This document shows positions 18,943 through 27,960 of a DNA stretch of 64,000 nucleotides, piece after piece. The first letter of the stretch is position 1, and every line of letters begins with the position of its first letter. The stretch spans positions 2,356,001 to 2,420,000 of the forward strand of contig NZ_JRMH01000001.1 of assembly GCF_000803315.1 (NCBI RefSeq). Direction: 5' to 3'. The notes under the pieces were generated by a model. The model did no database searches. It saw only the letters and a program-made list of their open reading frames with translations, and had not been told where the DNA came from. The DNA comes from Pectobacterium actinidiae (GTDB lineage Bacteria > Pseudomonadota > Gammaproteobacteria > Enterobacterales > Enterobacteriaceae). A program made the position numbers and the translations under genes.

Positions 18943-20703
18943 TTAACGCGGTTTGGGAATATTGAACTGTTCTAGCGCGGGATTAACCGTTTTGGCAAAA
19001 TCTTCCCGCCGGTGTTTGAGTTTGCTTTTGGCATTGAAGAAATTTACCAGCTCAGCAATCCCCATGCCGATGCTGAGCGCCCCGCTCACGGCCCATCCTA
19101 CCGGTCCAACTGCCGCGCCAACGGCAGATGCCGCCGCCGCACCAGCGGCTTCACCCGCGATGGCACCGACCACCTTTCCGGCAATCGCTGCGCCCGCCTT
19201 GCCAGCCAGACCAATGGCCGTTTTACTTCCTGCCGCTTTGGTTAAATCCTCTGCGTGTAGCGATGATTTAGCAAAATTCATCACGCTGCGCCCGGCATCT
19301 TTCACCGCCTGCGCATCGTTTTTTACTCCCGATCCCGCATGGGGTACAGCCGAAGGCGAGGCATCAAGCCCAACCGTTCGCGGAGCGGCAGGTGACGTCG
19401 TAGAGAAACGCTGGCTCATCGCCGTCTGCGCCAGCAGCGGATCGGAGCGTAAAATGGTGTTTATCTCGTGCGGTACCGCTTGCTCAAAATGCTGAATCAC
19501 ATCCCCGTCTTGCTGTAGCGCTTCGATACGTTGATGTAATACCTTTTCCGTTTCTTCGGTATTGCGGTATTCGCGCCCTGCCATCACCTGTTCCAGCGTC
19601 TGTTGCAGTTTGACCAGCGTCGCCGACTTTTGCGCCCCGCTGTAAAGCTGCGGCTGGGAAAAAACCGCTTCATCCAGCTTGCTGATATCCGTTTTTGCCG
19701 CCAGCCCCAACGCCGCCGCATTGTGTAGCGTATCCGTCGCTTCCTGAAGGTTCACAGGCGCTTGTTCACGAATCCAGCTTTTCATGTCCTTCATCATCAA
19801 CTTGCCATCATGCGAGACTCGCGCCAGTTTCTCCCCTTTGACATCCGCATGCTCCAGAATCCCGAATAACCCAGGGTGCGACCACAGCCGGGCAGCCGCT
19901 TTTAACTGAGGCGACAGCGTCGGGTTGTCGGTGATAATCGCATTCAGGTCGGTCAACGTGCTGGTACGGTCATTCTTCTGCGGCGGGGAATGCATATAGG
20001 ATTTTTTAGCATCGGCGGCATTAAGCAGCGGCTCGTTAGCCAGTAACAGCGCGGAAGATTGTACTAAGCGCAGCGACTGCGCATCGGCTGCCGGATTTTT
20101 CTCCCGATATTCTTTCACGGCGTGGTTGGCATCGCTGGCGCGTCGCTCCATATTTTTAATAAAGGATTGGGTATCACGATTAGAGATATGTCCATCGGCT
20201 CTGCCACCGTCTTTTGCCGTATCCATCGCCGTATAGATCGCGGGATTTTCACGCAGGTAGGCGAGCGCTTTTTCCGCGTTCGCCCCGCCATCCTGTAGCA
20301 TTTTCGCCGCTGCCAGCGGCCGGTTCAGTTCCTTTGCCGCCTTCTCGCGTTCAGGTTCCGGCAGATCGCTCAACAGCGCCGACCATTTCTCCAACGCCCT
20401 GGCATTACTGTGCACCGAGCTATCTATCGCCTGAAGATCGACGGGTGGTCTGGGCTCTGCAATCAGTGAACTGTCAGCAATTTGCATGGTTGGTAATGCG
20501 CGCGTAGGTGTCATTGTCCTCAAGTCAGAAGGAACTGGCGACATGCTCGGCGACGTCCCGCCAAAATCGATGGAACGAGCACCCGACCGCGCAGTGGGCA
20601 ATGGGGCTTGTTGTCCACTCAGCCTACTCATCTCTGTATTATGCTGCGCGGGCAAAGGCGCGGTATTTCCCCAGCGGCTTCCATTCTCAATACGATTGAT
20701 CAT
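18943..20703 (-). CDS. hrpK: Type III secretion translocator candidate, NolX/HrpF/HrpK-like
   Basis: A 586-aa protein. The start is ATG 20703 with GGAG seven bases upstream; an earlier ATG at 20778 has no SD. Features: a Ser/Pro-rich N-terminus suited to type III export, an EF-hand-like DGGRADGHISNRD segment resembling that of NolX/HrpF/HrpK proteins, a helical middle part, and a long Gly/Ala-rich hydrophobic stretch near the C-terminus (AAAASAVGAAVGPVGWAV within it) that could insert in a host membrane. A perfect hrp box lies 113 bp upstream of the start, so expression through HrpL is expected. The family forms or assists the translocation pore. The alternative is a secreted effector; the assignment to the HrpK group is by pattern, not alignment. 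Confidence 0.66.
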   Translation of the reverse strand: MINRIENGSRWGNTAPLPAQHNTEMSRLSGQQAPLPTARSGARSIDFGGTSPSMSPVPSDLRTMTPTRALPTMQIADSSLIAEPRPPVDLQAIDSSVHSNARALEKWSALLSDLPEPEREKAAKELNRPLAAAKMLQDGGANAEKALAYLRENPAIYTAMDTAKDGGRADGHISNRDTQSFIKNMERRASDANHAVKEYREKNPAADAQSLRLVQSSALLLANEPLLNAADAKKSYMHSPPQKNDRTSTLTDLNAIITDNPTLSPQLKAAARLWSHPGLFGILEHADVKGEKLARVSHDGKLMMKDMKSWIREQAPVNLQEATDTLHNAAALGLAAKTDISKLDEAVFSQPQLYSGAQKSATLVKLQQTLEQVMAGREYRNTEETEKVLHQRIEALQQDGDVIQHFEQAVPHEINTILRSDPLLAQTAMSQRFSTTSPAAPRTVGLDASPSAVPHAGSGVKNDAQAVKDAGRSVMNFAKSSLHAEDLTKAAGSKTAIGLAGKAGAAIAGKVVGAIAGEAAGAAAASAVGAAVGPVGWAVSGALSIGMGIAELVNFFNAKSKLKHRREDFAKTVNPALEQFNIPKPR

Positions 20704-20815
20704 TGATGTCTCCATTCTGCTGTCGTCAGGCTTAACAAACGAATTTCCCGCGTCATTCGAATACAGAGAGGCCAGCACGCTTACCGAGTGCAGTATGACG
20801 GAGATAGCGAAGATA

Positions 20816-20843
20816 TGAGTGGAATGAAAACGGCATGGGTTCC
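20816..20843 (-). promoter_or_regulatory. hrp box upstream of the hrpK-like gene
   Basis: On the minus strand GGAACC (20838-20843) is followed by a 15-base spacer and CCACTCA (20816-20822), a full match to the HrpL promoter consensus GGAACC-N15/16-CCACNNA. The spacer length equals that of all other hrp boxes found in this window. Confidence 0.85.
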
Positions 20844-20893
20844 TGAAAATGTTCAGGATAGTTAATTATTATTGACCGTTTATTCATTTTGAT

Positions 20894-20907
20894 GGAAAGC
20901 GCTTTCC
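20894..20907. promoter_or_regulatory. Perfect 14-bp palindrome, possible operator
   Basis: GGAAAGCGCTTTCC is an exact inverted repeat in the 625-bp divergent region between the hrpK-like gene and the first porin gene. Its central CG step and A/T arms look like operators of LacI-family regulators. It lies about 190 bp upstream of the hrpK-like start and 560 bp upstream of the porin, so the gene it controls is uncertain. Confidence 0.4.
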
Positions 20908-21117
20908 GCAGGATATTTTCGAATCGATGGCGGAAATAAGGCAGATAACAGGTTAACTGTTGTTCAATTACATATCATTATCATCATTAACGATCAAGAG
21001 AGACACCCCTCAATCTGACAACAACGATCGCCGCAACTCCACGTCCTTATCCTTACAATAATCAGGCTAAATGATTACAAAAAATTTCAAACAGCAACCA
21101 AATGTGTGATCAACATA

Positions 21118-21134
21118 AATGAAACAGCGTTTCC
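21118..21134 (+). promoter_or_regulatory. KdgR-like operator upstream of the first KdgM-type porin
   Basis: AATGAAACAGCGTTTCC fits the partly palindromic KdgR box (TGAAA-N4-5-TTTCA type) that represses pectin-catabolism genes in soft-rot bacteria. A TGTGATCAACATAAAT stretch immediately to the left could be a weak CRP site. The operator is 335 bp from the porin start; the long leader between them (AT-rich, with no convincing gene) is otherwise unexplained. Confidence 0.5.
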
Positions 21135-21468
21135 TTTTCACCATAATGCCATACAACCTAATTATCAAGTCTGATGATAATTATGAAAAACAGTAAGAAG
21201 TATAAATTATCGACATTCACTCATCAGCATAAGCCATTTCGCTGATTGAAATATTCATAAGCAACGCCGTATATAAGGAAACGTAAATGAATTGATAGAA
21301 ACCTGATTTACCAGGGAGAAAGCCCTGCCTGACATTATAAATGGCGTCATCATTATTTCTGGTGATTCTATTTTTACGTCCAAAAAATGACATCAACTGT
21401 CTGGTTTGAAAGATAGAGACTGCGTTCGCCAATAATATTATTTATTCATCAAAAAAGAGAAAGATAGA

Positions 21469-22287
21469 ATGAAAGTATACACACGTAACCTACTCATTGT
21501 TTGTGCCGGATTCACGCCTTTCCTCACTCAGGCAGAAACCGACGGCAAAACCACTTTCCAATATGAACATAACTGGAAGACAGAAGACCGCCGCCACTCA
21601 GACTCCATTAAGCTCATTCATAAGAAAACCAACGGCTGGTCGTACGAGGTCAAATTCAGTACGTCGGCAGGCGGGAACAGCAACTATGACGTTGCCTATG
21701 ATGATATGCAGGGCGGATCTGGCGGCATGGTGATCGGTAAGGATTTCAAGCTCAGCAAGGCCGCGACCTTGACCCCTAGCTTTGAGTTCTCCATCGGGAA
21801 CGCAAGCATGATGTACCAGCCGGGGCTGAAATATAACTACCGCATTAACAGCGACTGGTCCACGTATGCCCGCTACCGCTATGAATATAAAAAACCGACG
21901 CGTAGCTCACGCTATTCGACCATTTCTACGTCAGATAAATATGGTTATGCAGGGGAATCTTATTTATCAAAATCCGATACTGGGCGCCATCGTCTGGATA
22001 CCGGGGTAACCTATTCTGGTTTTGATAAAATTAATCTAACTTACGTCTTTAACTACTATATCGGTGATAACACCACAAAATCGTATAAATATAGCAAGGG
22101 TGAGTTCACCGAAAGAGAATACGCCGTCTATGACAATGGAAAAACGGATTATGAGCATCAATTCAAAGTTCAATATAAGTTAAACAAACAGCTAACTCCT
22201 TACATTGAGTATGATGATATTAGCCAATCCAGCACATCATCAAGCCGTCAAGGGAAAATCAAAGTTGGTTTCAACTACGTTTTCTAA
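21469..22287 (+). CDS. KdgM-family oligogalacturonate porin (first copy)
   Basis: A 272-aa outer-membrane beta-barrel of the KdgM type, allowing pectin oligomers into the periplasm. Signal peptide: MKVYTRNLLIVCAGFTPFLTQA. The mature chain alternates polar and aromatic residues and has the family start FQYEHNWKTEDRRHSDSIKL and the ending GKIKVGFNYVF with a terminal Phe, the outer-membrane assembly signal. It contains an insertion rich in Ser/Tyr (RSSRYSTISTSDKYGY) that makes it longer than the following paralogue. GAGAAAG precedes ATG 21469. It is followed by a second porin and pelX on the same strand. Confidence 0.85.
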   Translation: MKVYTRNLLIVCAGFTPFLTQAETDGKTTFQYEHNWKTEDRRHSDSIKLIHKKTNGWSYEVKFSTSAGGNSNYDVAYDDMQGGSGGMVIGKDFKLSKAATLTPSFEFSIGNASMMYQPGLKYNYRINSDWSTYARYRYEYKKPTRSSRYSTISTSDKYGYAGESYLSKSDTGRHRLDTGVTYSGFDKINLTYVFNYYIGDNTTKSYKYSKGEFTEREYAVYDNGKTDYEHQFKVQYKLNKQLTPYIEYDDISQSSTSSSRQGKIKVGFNYVF

Positions 22288-22419
22288 GAAACACAGAATT
22301 TTATAAAATAAATACGCCGTATTTCGTGCCGTGTTGATGAAGAAAATGAATTCATGAATGAATTTTGTCTATCAGCGCACAGTTTTCATAATTAACGATC
22401 AATATTAATGGTGCCCATA

Positions 22420-23172
22420 ATGAAAAAACGCTACCTTGTGGCCGGTATTCTCTTTGCCCAAATTTATGCTATTTCCGCGTCAGCCTCTGATACCAAACTC
22501 AGCTATGAACATAGCTGGGGAACCATGAATCGCTATCACGGTGATGAAATTGGTATGCGGCATTTTATGGATAATGGCCTGTACGTTGGCGTTGAGTTGA
22601 ATTTTTATAATAAGAATAAAGATCTGACCATCGATGATGTCGTCTCGAATTCTTATGCTTTTTATACCGGCTATGCCTATCGCTTAACGCCTGAGTTAAC
22701 CCTGACGCCTAATCTGGAAGCACGCTTCTATTCCGGTGGCACCAGCGGTGAAGGCACCGTGGGCGACATCGGCGCTAGCCAGAGTTCTGGCGCACGCTAT
22801 ACGCCGGGTTTGAAACTGAGCTGGGCTGTTACGGATAAGACGGATCTTCATGCGCAATATCGTTATGACCTCAGAAAAATTACCCGCAGCAAGCGTACCA
22901 GCACAGATGATGACACTCACCGTCACCGCTATGAAGCGGGCGTGGCCTACAAAGGTTTCGGCAATTTCACGCTGGCGTACACCGCTTACTATTATCATGC
23001 GGATTACGTGCTGCAAAACAACAAAAAGCATGATTATCAACAGGATTTCGACGTGTCTTACACCCTCAACGACAACTGGACAGCCCACATTGGCGTTGAA
23101 GATGTCGCCAGCGGGCGCGATGTGAAATCGCGTGAAGGAAAAGGAAAAGTCGGCTTCACTTACACGTTCTAA
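22420..23172 (+). CDS. kdgM: KdgM-family oligogalacturonate porin (second copy)
   Basis: A 250-aa monomeric porin. The signal peptide MKKRYLVAGILFAQIYAISASA is read from ATG 22420; an in-frame ATG at 22408 adds four residues before the basic N-terminus and is less likely, though neither has a strong SD. The mature barrel starts TKLSYEHSWGTMNRYHGDEI and ends GKGKVGFTYTF. Arg-rich stretches such as RKITRSKRTSTDDDTHRHRYEAG could line the pore and attract acidic oligogalacturonates. It stands 133 bp after the first porin and 111 bp before pelX, with a hairpin in the latter gap. The ordering porin-porin-lyase matches uptake followed by periplasmic cleavage. Confidence 0.85.
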   Translation: MKKRYLVAGILFAQIYAISASASDTKLSYEHSWGTMNRYHGDEIGMRHFMDNGLYVGVELNFYNKNKDLTIDDVVSNSYAFYTGYAYRLTPELTLTPNLEARFYSGGTSGEGTVGDIGASQSSGARYTPGLKLSWAVTDKTDLHAQYRYDLRKITRSKRTSTDDDTHRHRYEAGVAYKGFGNFTLAYTAYYYHADYVLQNNKKHDYQQDFDVSYTLNDNWTAHIGVEDVASGRDVKSREGKGKVGFTYTF

Positions 23173-23221
23173 CAACGGCTTCCCTTTCTAACCGCAGCTT
23201 ACCGCTATGCCATTTTTCTCG

Positions 23222-23248
23222 GGGATCCTGTTCATCAAGCGGGATCCC
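23222..23248 (+). terminator. Hairpin between kdgM and pelX
   Basis: GGGATCC (23222-23228) pairs with GGATCCC (23242-23248), loop of 13 bases, followed by TTTATTA. It can terminate or attenuate transcription after the porin, so that porin is made in excess over the lyase. Confidence 0.55.
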
Positions 23249-23283
23249 TTTATTACAAGCATGAATCATCACAGGTAAATAAA

Positions 23284-24990
23284 ATGAAAAGATTTGCGCT
23301 GTCGCTCCTTGCGGGTCTGGTCGCTTTACAGGCCAGCGCCGCTACGCCTGACCGTCTCACCATCGTCAATCAATATGTTGATAACGTGCTGACAAAAGCC
23401 GGCGATCGCTATCATGGTCAGTCGCCGACGCCATTACTTGCTGATGGTGTCGATCCTCGCACGGGTAAACAAATGGAGTGGATCTTCCCCGATGGTCGCC
23501 ACGCCGTGTTATCCAACTTTTCCGCACAGCAGAACCTGATGCGCGTGCTGGTCGGACTCAGTAATCTGAGCGGGAATCCCAGCTACAAGCAACGTGCCGA
23601 AGCGATGGTGAAATACCATTTTCAACATTATCAGGATGAGAGCGGCCTGCTGATTTGGGGCGGCCACCGTTTTGTGGATCTAAAAACGCTGCAACCGGAA
23701 GGCCCCAGCGAAAAAGAGATGGTGCATGAGCTGAAAAATGCCTATCCCTACTACGATTTGATGTTCAGCGTCGATAAAGACGCAACCGCACGCTTTATTC
23801 GCGGTTTCTGGAATGCACACGTTTATGACTGGAAGATCATGGAAACCAGTCGCCATGGTAAATACGGGCAAAAAATAGGTGCGCTCTGGCAAAGTCCGTT
23901 TGAGCAACAGCCGCCCTTCTTCGCCACCAAAGGCCTCAGCTTTCTGAATGCAGGGAACGATCTGATCTATTCCGCATCACTGCTGTACAAATACAATAAA
24001 GAAGACGGTGCGCTGGTTTGGGCGAAACGTCTGGCACAGCAGTACGTGCTGCCGCGGGATAAAGCGACCGGGCTAGGCGTGTATCAGTTTACGCAGGCGC
24101 TGAAGCGTGAGGAAACCACCGACGATGCCGATACGCATTCCAAATACGGCGATCGCGCCCAGCGCCAGTTTGGCCCAGAGTTCGGCCCCACCGCGCTGGA
24201 AGGCAATATGATGCTGAAAGGACGCACCAGCACAATCTATTCTGAAAATGCGCTCATGCAGCTTCAGTTGGGTAAAGATTTAGGTGCGGAGGGCAAAGAA
24301 CTGCTGACGTGGACAACCGATGGCCTGAAAGCCTTCGCCAAATACGCCTACAACGAGTCGGATAACACATTCCGCCCAATGCTGGCTAACGGCAAAGATC
24401 TCTCCAACTACGTTCTGCCACGTGACGGTTACTACGGCAAAAAAGGCACCGTGATCAAGCCTTATCCTGCGGATAATTCATTCCTGCTTTCCTATGCTCG
24501 CGCCTATACCGTGTTACCGGACGCAGAACTGTGGCGTGTCGCACGCGGCATCGCTCATGCTCAGGGACTGGGTGAGTTAGGTTCAGCGCCGGGTAAAGAC
24601 ACCAAAGTAGATCTCGCGACTAAGAACAATGATCCTTACGCCCTGTTCGCGCTGCTGGATCTGTATCAGGCGAGCAAAGTGAAAGACTATCTGTCGCTGG
24701 CGGAAAAAGTGGGCGATAACATTATCAGCACACGCTACCAAAACGGCTTCTTTATGGAGGATTCCAAGCGACAGTATGCCGATATCGACACCATCGAGCC
24801 TTATGCCCTGTTAGCGTTGGAAGCTGCGGTGCGCAATCAGCCACAGTCCGTTGCGCCATTCCTGAATGGTGCGGGCTTCACTGAAGGCGGCTACCGTATG
24901 GAAGATGGATCAACTCGCGTGTCTACTCGCGATAATGAGATCTTCTTGCTGAACGTTGGCGAAACCTTAAAACCCAACAACAAGAAGTAA
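23284..24990 (+). CDS. pelX: Periplasmic pectate lyase, polysaccharide lyase family 2 (PelX type)
   Basis: A 568-aa lyase with signal peptide MKRFALSLLAGLVALQASA. PL2 enzymes have an (alpha/alpha)7 fold; the sequence shows the family pattern, including WIFPDGRHAVLSNFSAQQNLMR near the N-terminus, LIWGGHRFVDL, FWNAHVYDWKIMETSRHGKYG and the acidic-rich region EGNMMLKGRTSTIYSENALMQLQLG (quoted in parts). The enzyme cleaves pectic oligomers entering through the KdgM porins, releasing mainly unsaturated digalacturonate from chain ends. The alternative PelW is cytoplasmic and lacks a signal peptide, so the exported PelX is the better match. Its length is typical. Confidence 0.9.
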   Translation: MKRFALSLLAGLVALQASAATPDRLTIVNQYVDNVLTKAGDRYHGQSPTPLLADGVDPRTGKQMEWIFPDGRHAVLSNFSAQQNLMRVLVGLSNLSGNPSYKQRAEAMVKYHFQHYQDESGLLIWGGHRFVDLKTLQPEGPSEKEMVHELKNAYPYYDLMFSVDKDATARFIRGFWNAHVYDWKIMETSRHGKYGQKIGALWQSPFEQQPPFFATKGLSFLNAGNDLIYSASLLYKYNKEDGALVWAKRLAQQYVLPRDKATGLGVYQFTQALKREETTDDADTHSKYGDRAQRQFGPEFGPTALEGNMMLKGRTSTIYSENALMQLQLGKDLGAEGKELLTWTTDGLKAFAKYAYNESDNTFRPMLANGKDLSNYVLPRDGYYGKKGTVIKPYPADNSFLLSYARAYTVLPDAELWRVARGIAHAQGLGELGSAPGKDTKVDLATKNNDPYALFALLDLYQASKVKDYLSLAEKVGDNIISTRYQNGFFMEDSKRQYADIDTIEPYALLALEAAVRNQPQSVAPFLNGAGFTEGGYRMEDGSTRVSTRDNEIFLLNVGETLKPNNKK

Positions 24991-25007
24991 GCGTTAATCC
25001 TCAACAC

Positions 25008-25033
25008 GCCAATGGTGGTTCGCTGCCATTGGC
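25008..25033 (+). terminator. Probable terminator after pelX
   Basis: GCCAATGG (25008-25015) pairs with CCATTGGC (25026-25033) around a 10-base loop, 18 bp after the pelX stop. The following bases AACCCTCTTGTTACC give only a poor T-tract, so it may be an intrinsic terminator of moderate strength. Confidence 0.5.
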
Positions 25034-25191
25034 AACCCTCTTGTTACCCTGCTCAACTATTCACAGCACAAAACAGGCCATTATCGGGTGTGATATTTAA
25101 CGATGTGATGCTTAATCATGTGGTATTGACAGGATGCCATGCCGACCACGATTAACGTGGCCAACATAAGTTAACTCAATAATTTTACGCG

Positions 25192-26313
25192 TTAGTTAAC
25201 CAGAGGCACCTCTGGGTTCACACCCAGCCAGCCCGGCGTGGGTTCGCCTTTCGCTTCACCGACATACAGGCTCATCTGTGCGCGGAAGCGCTCGACCGCA
25301 CCACGGTCATACATGAAATCAGCAAATGCCTGCGGACGAGTATTGCGGTATTCCCAGATGTGCTTGTAACCCTCTGGCGGGGCAATGTCAGTACGCACTG
25401 ACCACATACGCGAAACCTGAGTCTGCGTGTACGGATCCAGCAGCCAGCTTAGATACAGCTTGGCGCTTTCTGGGTGTTTAGCCTTTTTGAAGATAGCGGC
25501 ACGCTGAGCCCAGGACACAAAAGGATCGGACTTCGGCAGAACAAAGCGGGTGACGGAATCCGCAGCCGGAACGAGCGCACCAGAACTGGTAAAGGTGGCG
25601 CTGTATTTTCCCGTCGCGATTTCAGTACCGGGTACGTTGGTGCCACGCACGTAAACAGGATCCTGATCCTGCAATTTTTTCACAAAATCCCAGCCGTATT
25701 TATCCACGACCAGCTTATACCAAAACAGCACCGCATCGTCGTCGTTAGGATAGGCCAGAATCAAATTGCCTCTCAGGTTCAGACGAAGGTAGTCATTGGC
25801 TTCACGCGGCCAGGATTTTTCATCCAGAAGCTGGGTATTGACAAGGTTACTGAACGCGATGACATAGGCACCGATCCACGCCCCGTCTGCATCACGAAAT
25901 TCCGGGTAAATCTTGTCCCAGCCACGTGGTTTGTAATTCAGCAGCACGCCTTCTTTTTTCCAGCGTGGAAAATTCTGCACCGTTTGCAACTGCACCACAT
26001 CCGGAATCAAGGTATCGGTCGCCAGCTGGTTATCGATACGGGCGTCATGATATTTGCTGTAATCGACAATCACATTCAGTTTGATGCCAGGAAAACGCTT
26101 CTCAAATTCCTGCTTGAAACGCGCCTGCTGCGACTGCACATCACCGCCAGCATAGACCGTGACCGTACCGCCTTCTCTCAGTGCACTCTGATAGATTTGA
26201 TCCAGCGAACGCGTCTCCAGTTCGACTGCCGCCTGACTTTGCCCGACGCTGAGTCCGGCCATCATGGCCAGCATCAGCACTGTTTTCTTCAGGTACTTCC
26301 CAGTGTATTGCAT
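25192..26313 (-). CDS. Extracellular solute-binding protein (family 1/AfuA-like), orphan
   Basis: A 373-aa exported binding protein. ATG 26313 is used because AAGGA lies eight bases before it; the earlier ATG at 26328 starts within the SD. Signal peptide: KKTVLMLAMMAGLSVGQSQAA. Mature part: REGGTVTVYAGGDVQSQQARFKQEF (quoted in part), FEKRFPGIKLNVIVDYSKYHDARI, and GTNVPGTEIATGKYSATFTSSG, the pattern of binding proteins for Fe3+, phosphonates or organic acids. Such proteins normally pair with a permease and an ATPase; none is nearby, so it relies on a transporter elsewhere or has a sensing or scavenging role. The ligand is unknown. Confidence 0.75.
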   Translation of the reverse strand: MQYTGKYLKKTVLMLAMMAGLSVGQSQAAVELETRSLDQIYQSALREGGTVTVYAGGDVQSQQARFKQEFEKRFPGIKLNVIVDYSKYHDARIDNQLATDTLIPDVVQLQTVQNFPRWKKEGVLLNYKPRGWDKIYPEFRDADGAWIGAYVIAFSNLVNTQLLDEKSWPREANDYLRLNLRGNLILAYPNDDDAVLFWYKLVVDKYGWDFVKKLQDQDPVYVRGTNVPGTEIATGKYSATFTSSGALVPAADSVTRFVLPKSDPFVSWAQRAAIFKKAKHPESAKLYLSWLLDPYTQTQVSRMWSVRTDIAPPEGYKHIWEYRNTRPQAFADFMYDRGAVERFRAQMSLYVGEAKGEPTPGWLGVNPEVPLVN

Positions 26314-26891
26314 TGTGATTTCCTTCACTTAATGAATAAAACCCGTACCGACAAACGACAACGATAGGCCGTTAAAACGGTAACGGTGTGACCAGCGGTT
26401 CGCCATCGAGCGACGCGCAGGATTGGCTTAACGAGATGAGATCGTCAAAAATAAAATCAGAGTAGAAAACCCATAGTCCGTCATTGATATCTCTCCCGTT
26501 CGAGGATAATCTCCCCACTTCCATTAGGGTATTTAGCCTTGAGTTTAGCGGATTAAATAAAAGTACATGCGAAGAAAAAACGAACAATATAGTTAAAAAT
26601 ATTGAATGGATAAAATGAGATTACGCTTTCCCGTAGGAACAGGTTAACTATCAGAAACAGATAGAATGGAATTATTTATCCATCGCAATAATTAAAAATT
26701 TAATTATATCGAGAAGAATCATACTCACTAAGAACATTAGGATGCTGTCACTCTGCCATCTCAGACGTTGAAAATAGAAATCTAAAAATAAAAGCCTGAA
26801 ATAATCATCATGAAATTAAAGGTGAGCGCTTATATGCTCACCGAATGCAATAATACATCAGTGTTAATATTCATATAATGACTATTATGGG
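26314..26891. other. AT-rich intergenic region without a convincing gene
   Basis: About 580 bp between the orphan binding protein and the nitrilase-like gene. A 71-codon frame at 26372-26587 on the minus strand has no ribosome binding site and no recognisable domain. The 26560-26880 part is strongly AT-rich. I see no tRNA, repeat or hrp box here. Confidence 0.5.
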
Positions 26892-27632
26892 TTAGGATGA
26901 ATGATCCTTTTCAATCATCATGACCTTGCCTGTCTCGGTGTCCAGAATAAGCAAGGCTTCTTGTGTTGCATTAGCCTGTATGAGACATTTTCCCTCACGA
27001 TCCCAAACCGCCGACTGCCCTGCACAGATAAAATTATCGGCTTTTCCAACAGCATTCGCCATCAGAACAAACATCCCATGCTGCCTGGCAATGACAGGAT
27101 AATGCGCATAAGCCTGCACCACGCCATTAGCGGACTTTGCCACACTCGCCGCATAAAGATTGGCCCCCAATTTCGCGGCCTCAAGTGCATGGGCTGGTTG
27201 CAAAGACTCATAGCATATTGCTGGCACAACGACTTTCCCTTCAACGCTAAGTGTCGCTTGCTGCTTACCCTGTTTAAAAAAAGGCATTTCATCAGGATGC
27301 AGTAACTGCTTTGAATAAAATAACATCTCTTTTTCAGGCTGGAAGATAATCATGGTAATTTTTATCCCATCGCTGAATTTGACAGGATAACCTACCGCAA
27401 TAGAAATGCCATATTCATCACTCATTGACTGAAAGACATCAAATTTACTCTCTTCAGATGGCAACGCCACTATTTCAGCTAATGAAGGTTCATAGCCGCT
27501 TAATGAAAGCTCAGGAAAGACAATAATATCGACAGCATTCTGTGACGCGGTAATTACCATGTCCTGATGCTTTTTCACATTCTCATCGACATGACCAGCC
27601 ACGAACAGTATTTGCGCGATACAGATTTTCAT
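26892..27632 (-). CDS. Carbon-nitrogen hydrolase (nitrilase superfamily)
   Basis: A 246-aa amidase-like enzyme with the nitrilase-fold catalytic triad: Glu in VFPELSLSGYEP (near residue 41), Lys in YSKQLLHPDE (near 107) and Cys in VPAICYESLQPA (near 139). It starts MKICIAQILFVAGHVDENV, as is usual for the family. The small size matches single-domain amidases rather than aromatic nitrilases. Local base composition is more AT-rich than the hrp and pelX genes around it, suggesting a different origin. No operon partner lies within 300 bp. The natural substrate, probably a linear amide or carbamoyl compound, cannot be named. Confidence 0.85.
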   Translation of the reverse strand: MKICIAQILFVAGHVDENVKKHQDMVITASQNAVDIIVFPELSLSGYEPSLAEIVALPSEESKFDVFQSMSDEYGISIAVGYPVKFSDGIKITMIIFQPEKEMLFYSKQLLHPDEMPFFKQGKQQATLSVEGKVVVPAICYESLQPAHALEAAKLGANLYAASVAKSANGVVQAYAHYPVIARQHGMFVLMANAVGKADNFICAGQSAVWDREGKCLIQANATQEALLILDTETGKVMMIEKDHSS

Positions 27633-27960
27633 TGTAAATACCTTGTGCTTATCTGAATAAACTCATTGATACGTTGTATCAGGAAATATAAATAATTGAA
27701 AATAGGAAATATTTATTTACATAGAAGCCGATTTAAATAAATAGCAAACTTAGAATCGTTGTTACCTAACGTACCGCCCTCCGTCCATTGGGACGACACC
27801 GTCATCGGATCGTGGAATAGATTATCAGTATCAACTGACCTAACCATAGCGTCTTTGATGCATCATATTGTATATTAACGCCTCGTTGCCGCGGGTCGTT
27901 GCGGTATCAACCTATCTCTCTATCTCATCACGTTGCGCAGCGCTTCTCTCTGGGGGAACA
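27633..27960. other. Divergent intergenic region, nitrilase-like gene and GntR gene
   Basis: About 330 bp with no gene. It must hold promoters for both flanking genes; an AT-rich stretch at 27655-27740 precedes the hydrolase. A frame extends upstream of the GntR start to 27868, but the GTG at 27961 with GGGGGAAC ahead of it is the better start. No hrp or KdgR box was seen. Confidence 0.4.

Noticed and set aside
21217..21432. 71-codon minus-strand frame in the porin leader
   Set aside because: Lies antisense in the regulatory region between KdgR-like box and porin gene, no SD and no domain.
26372..26587. 71-codon frame on the minus strand downstream of the nitrilase-like gene
   Set aside because: No SD, no recognisable family, and no operon partner; treated as chance.
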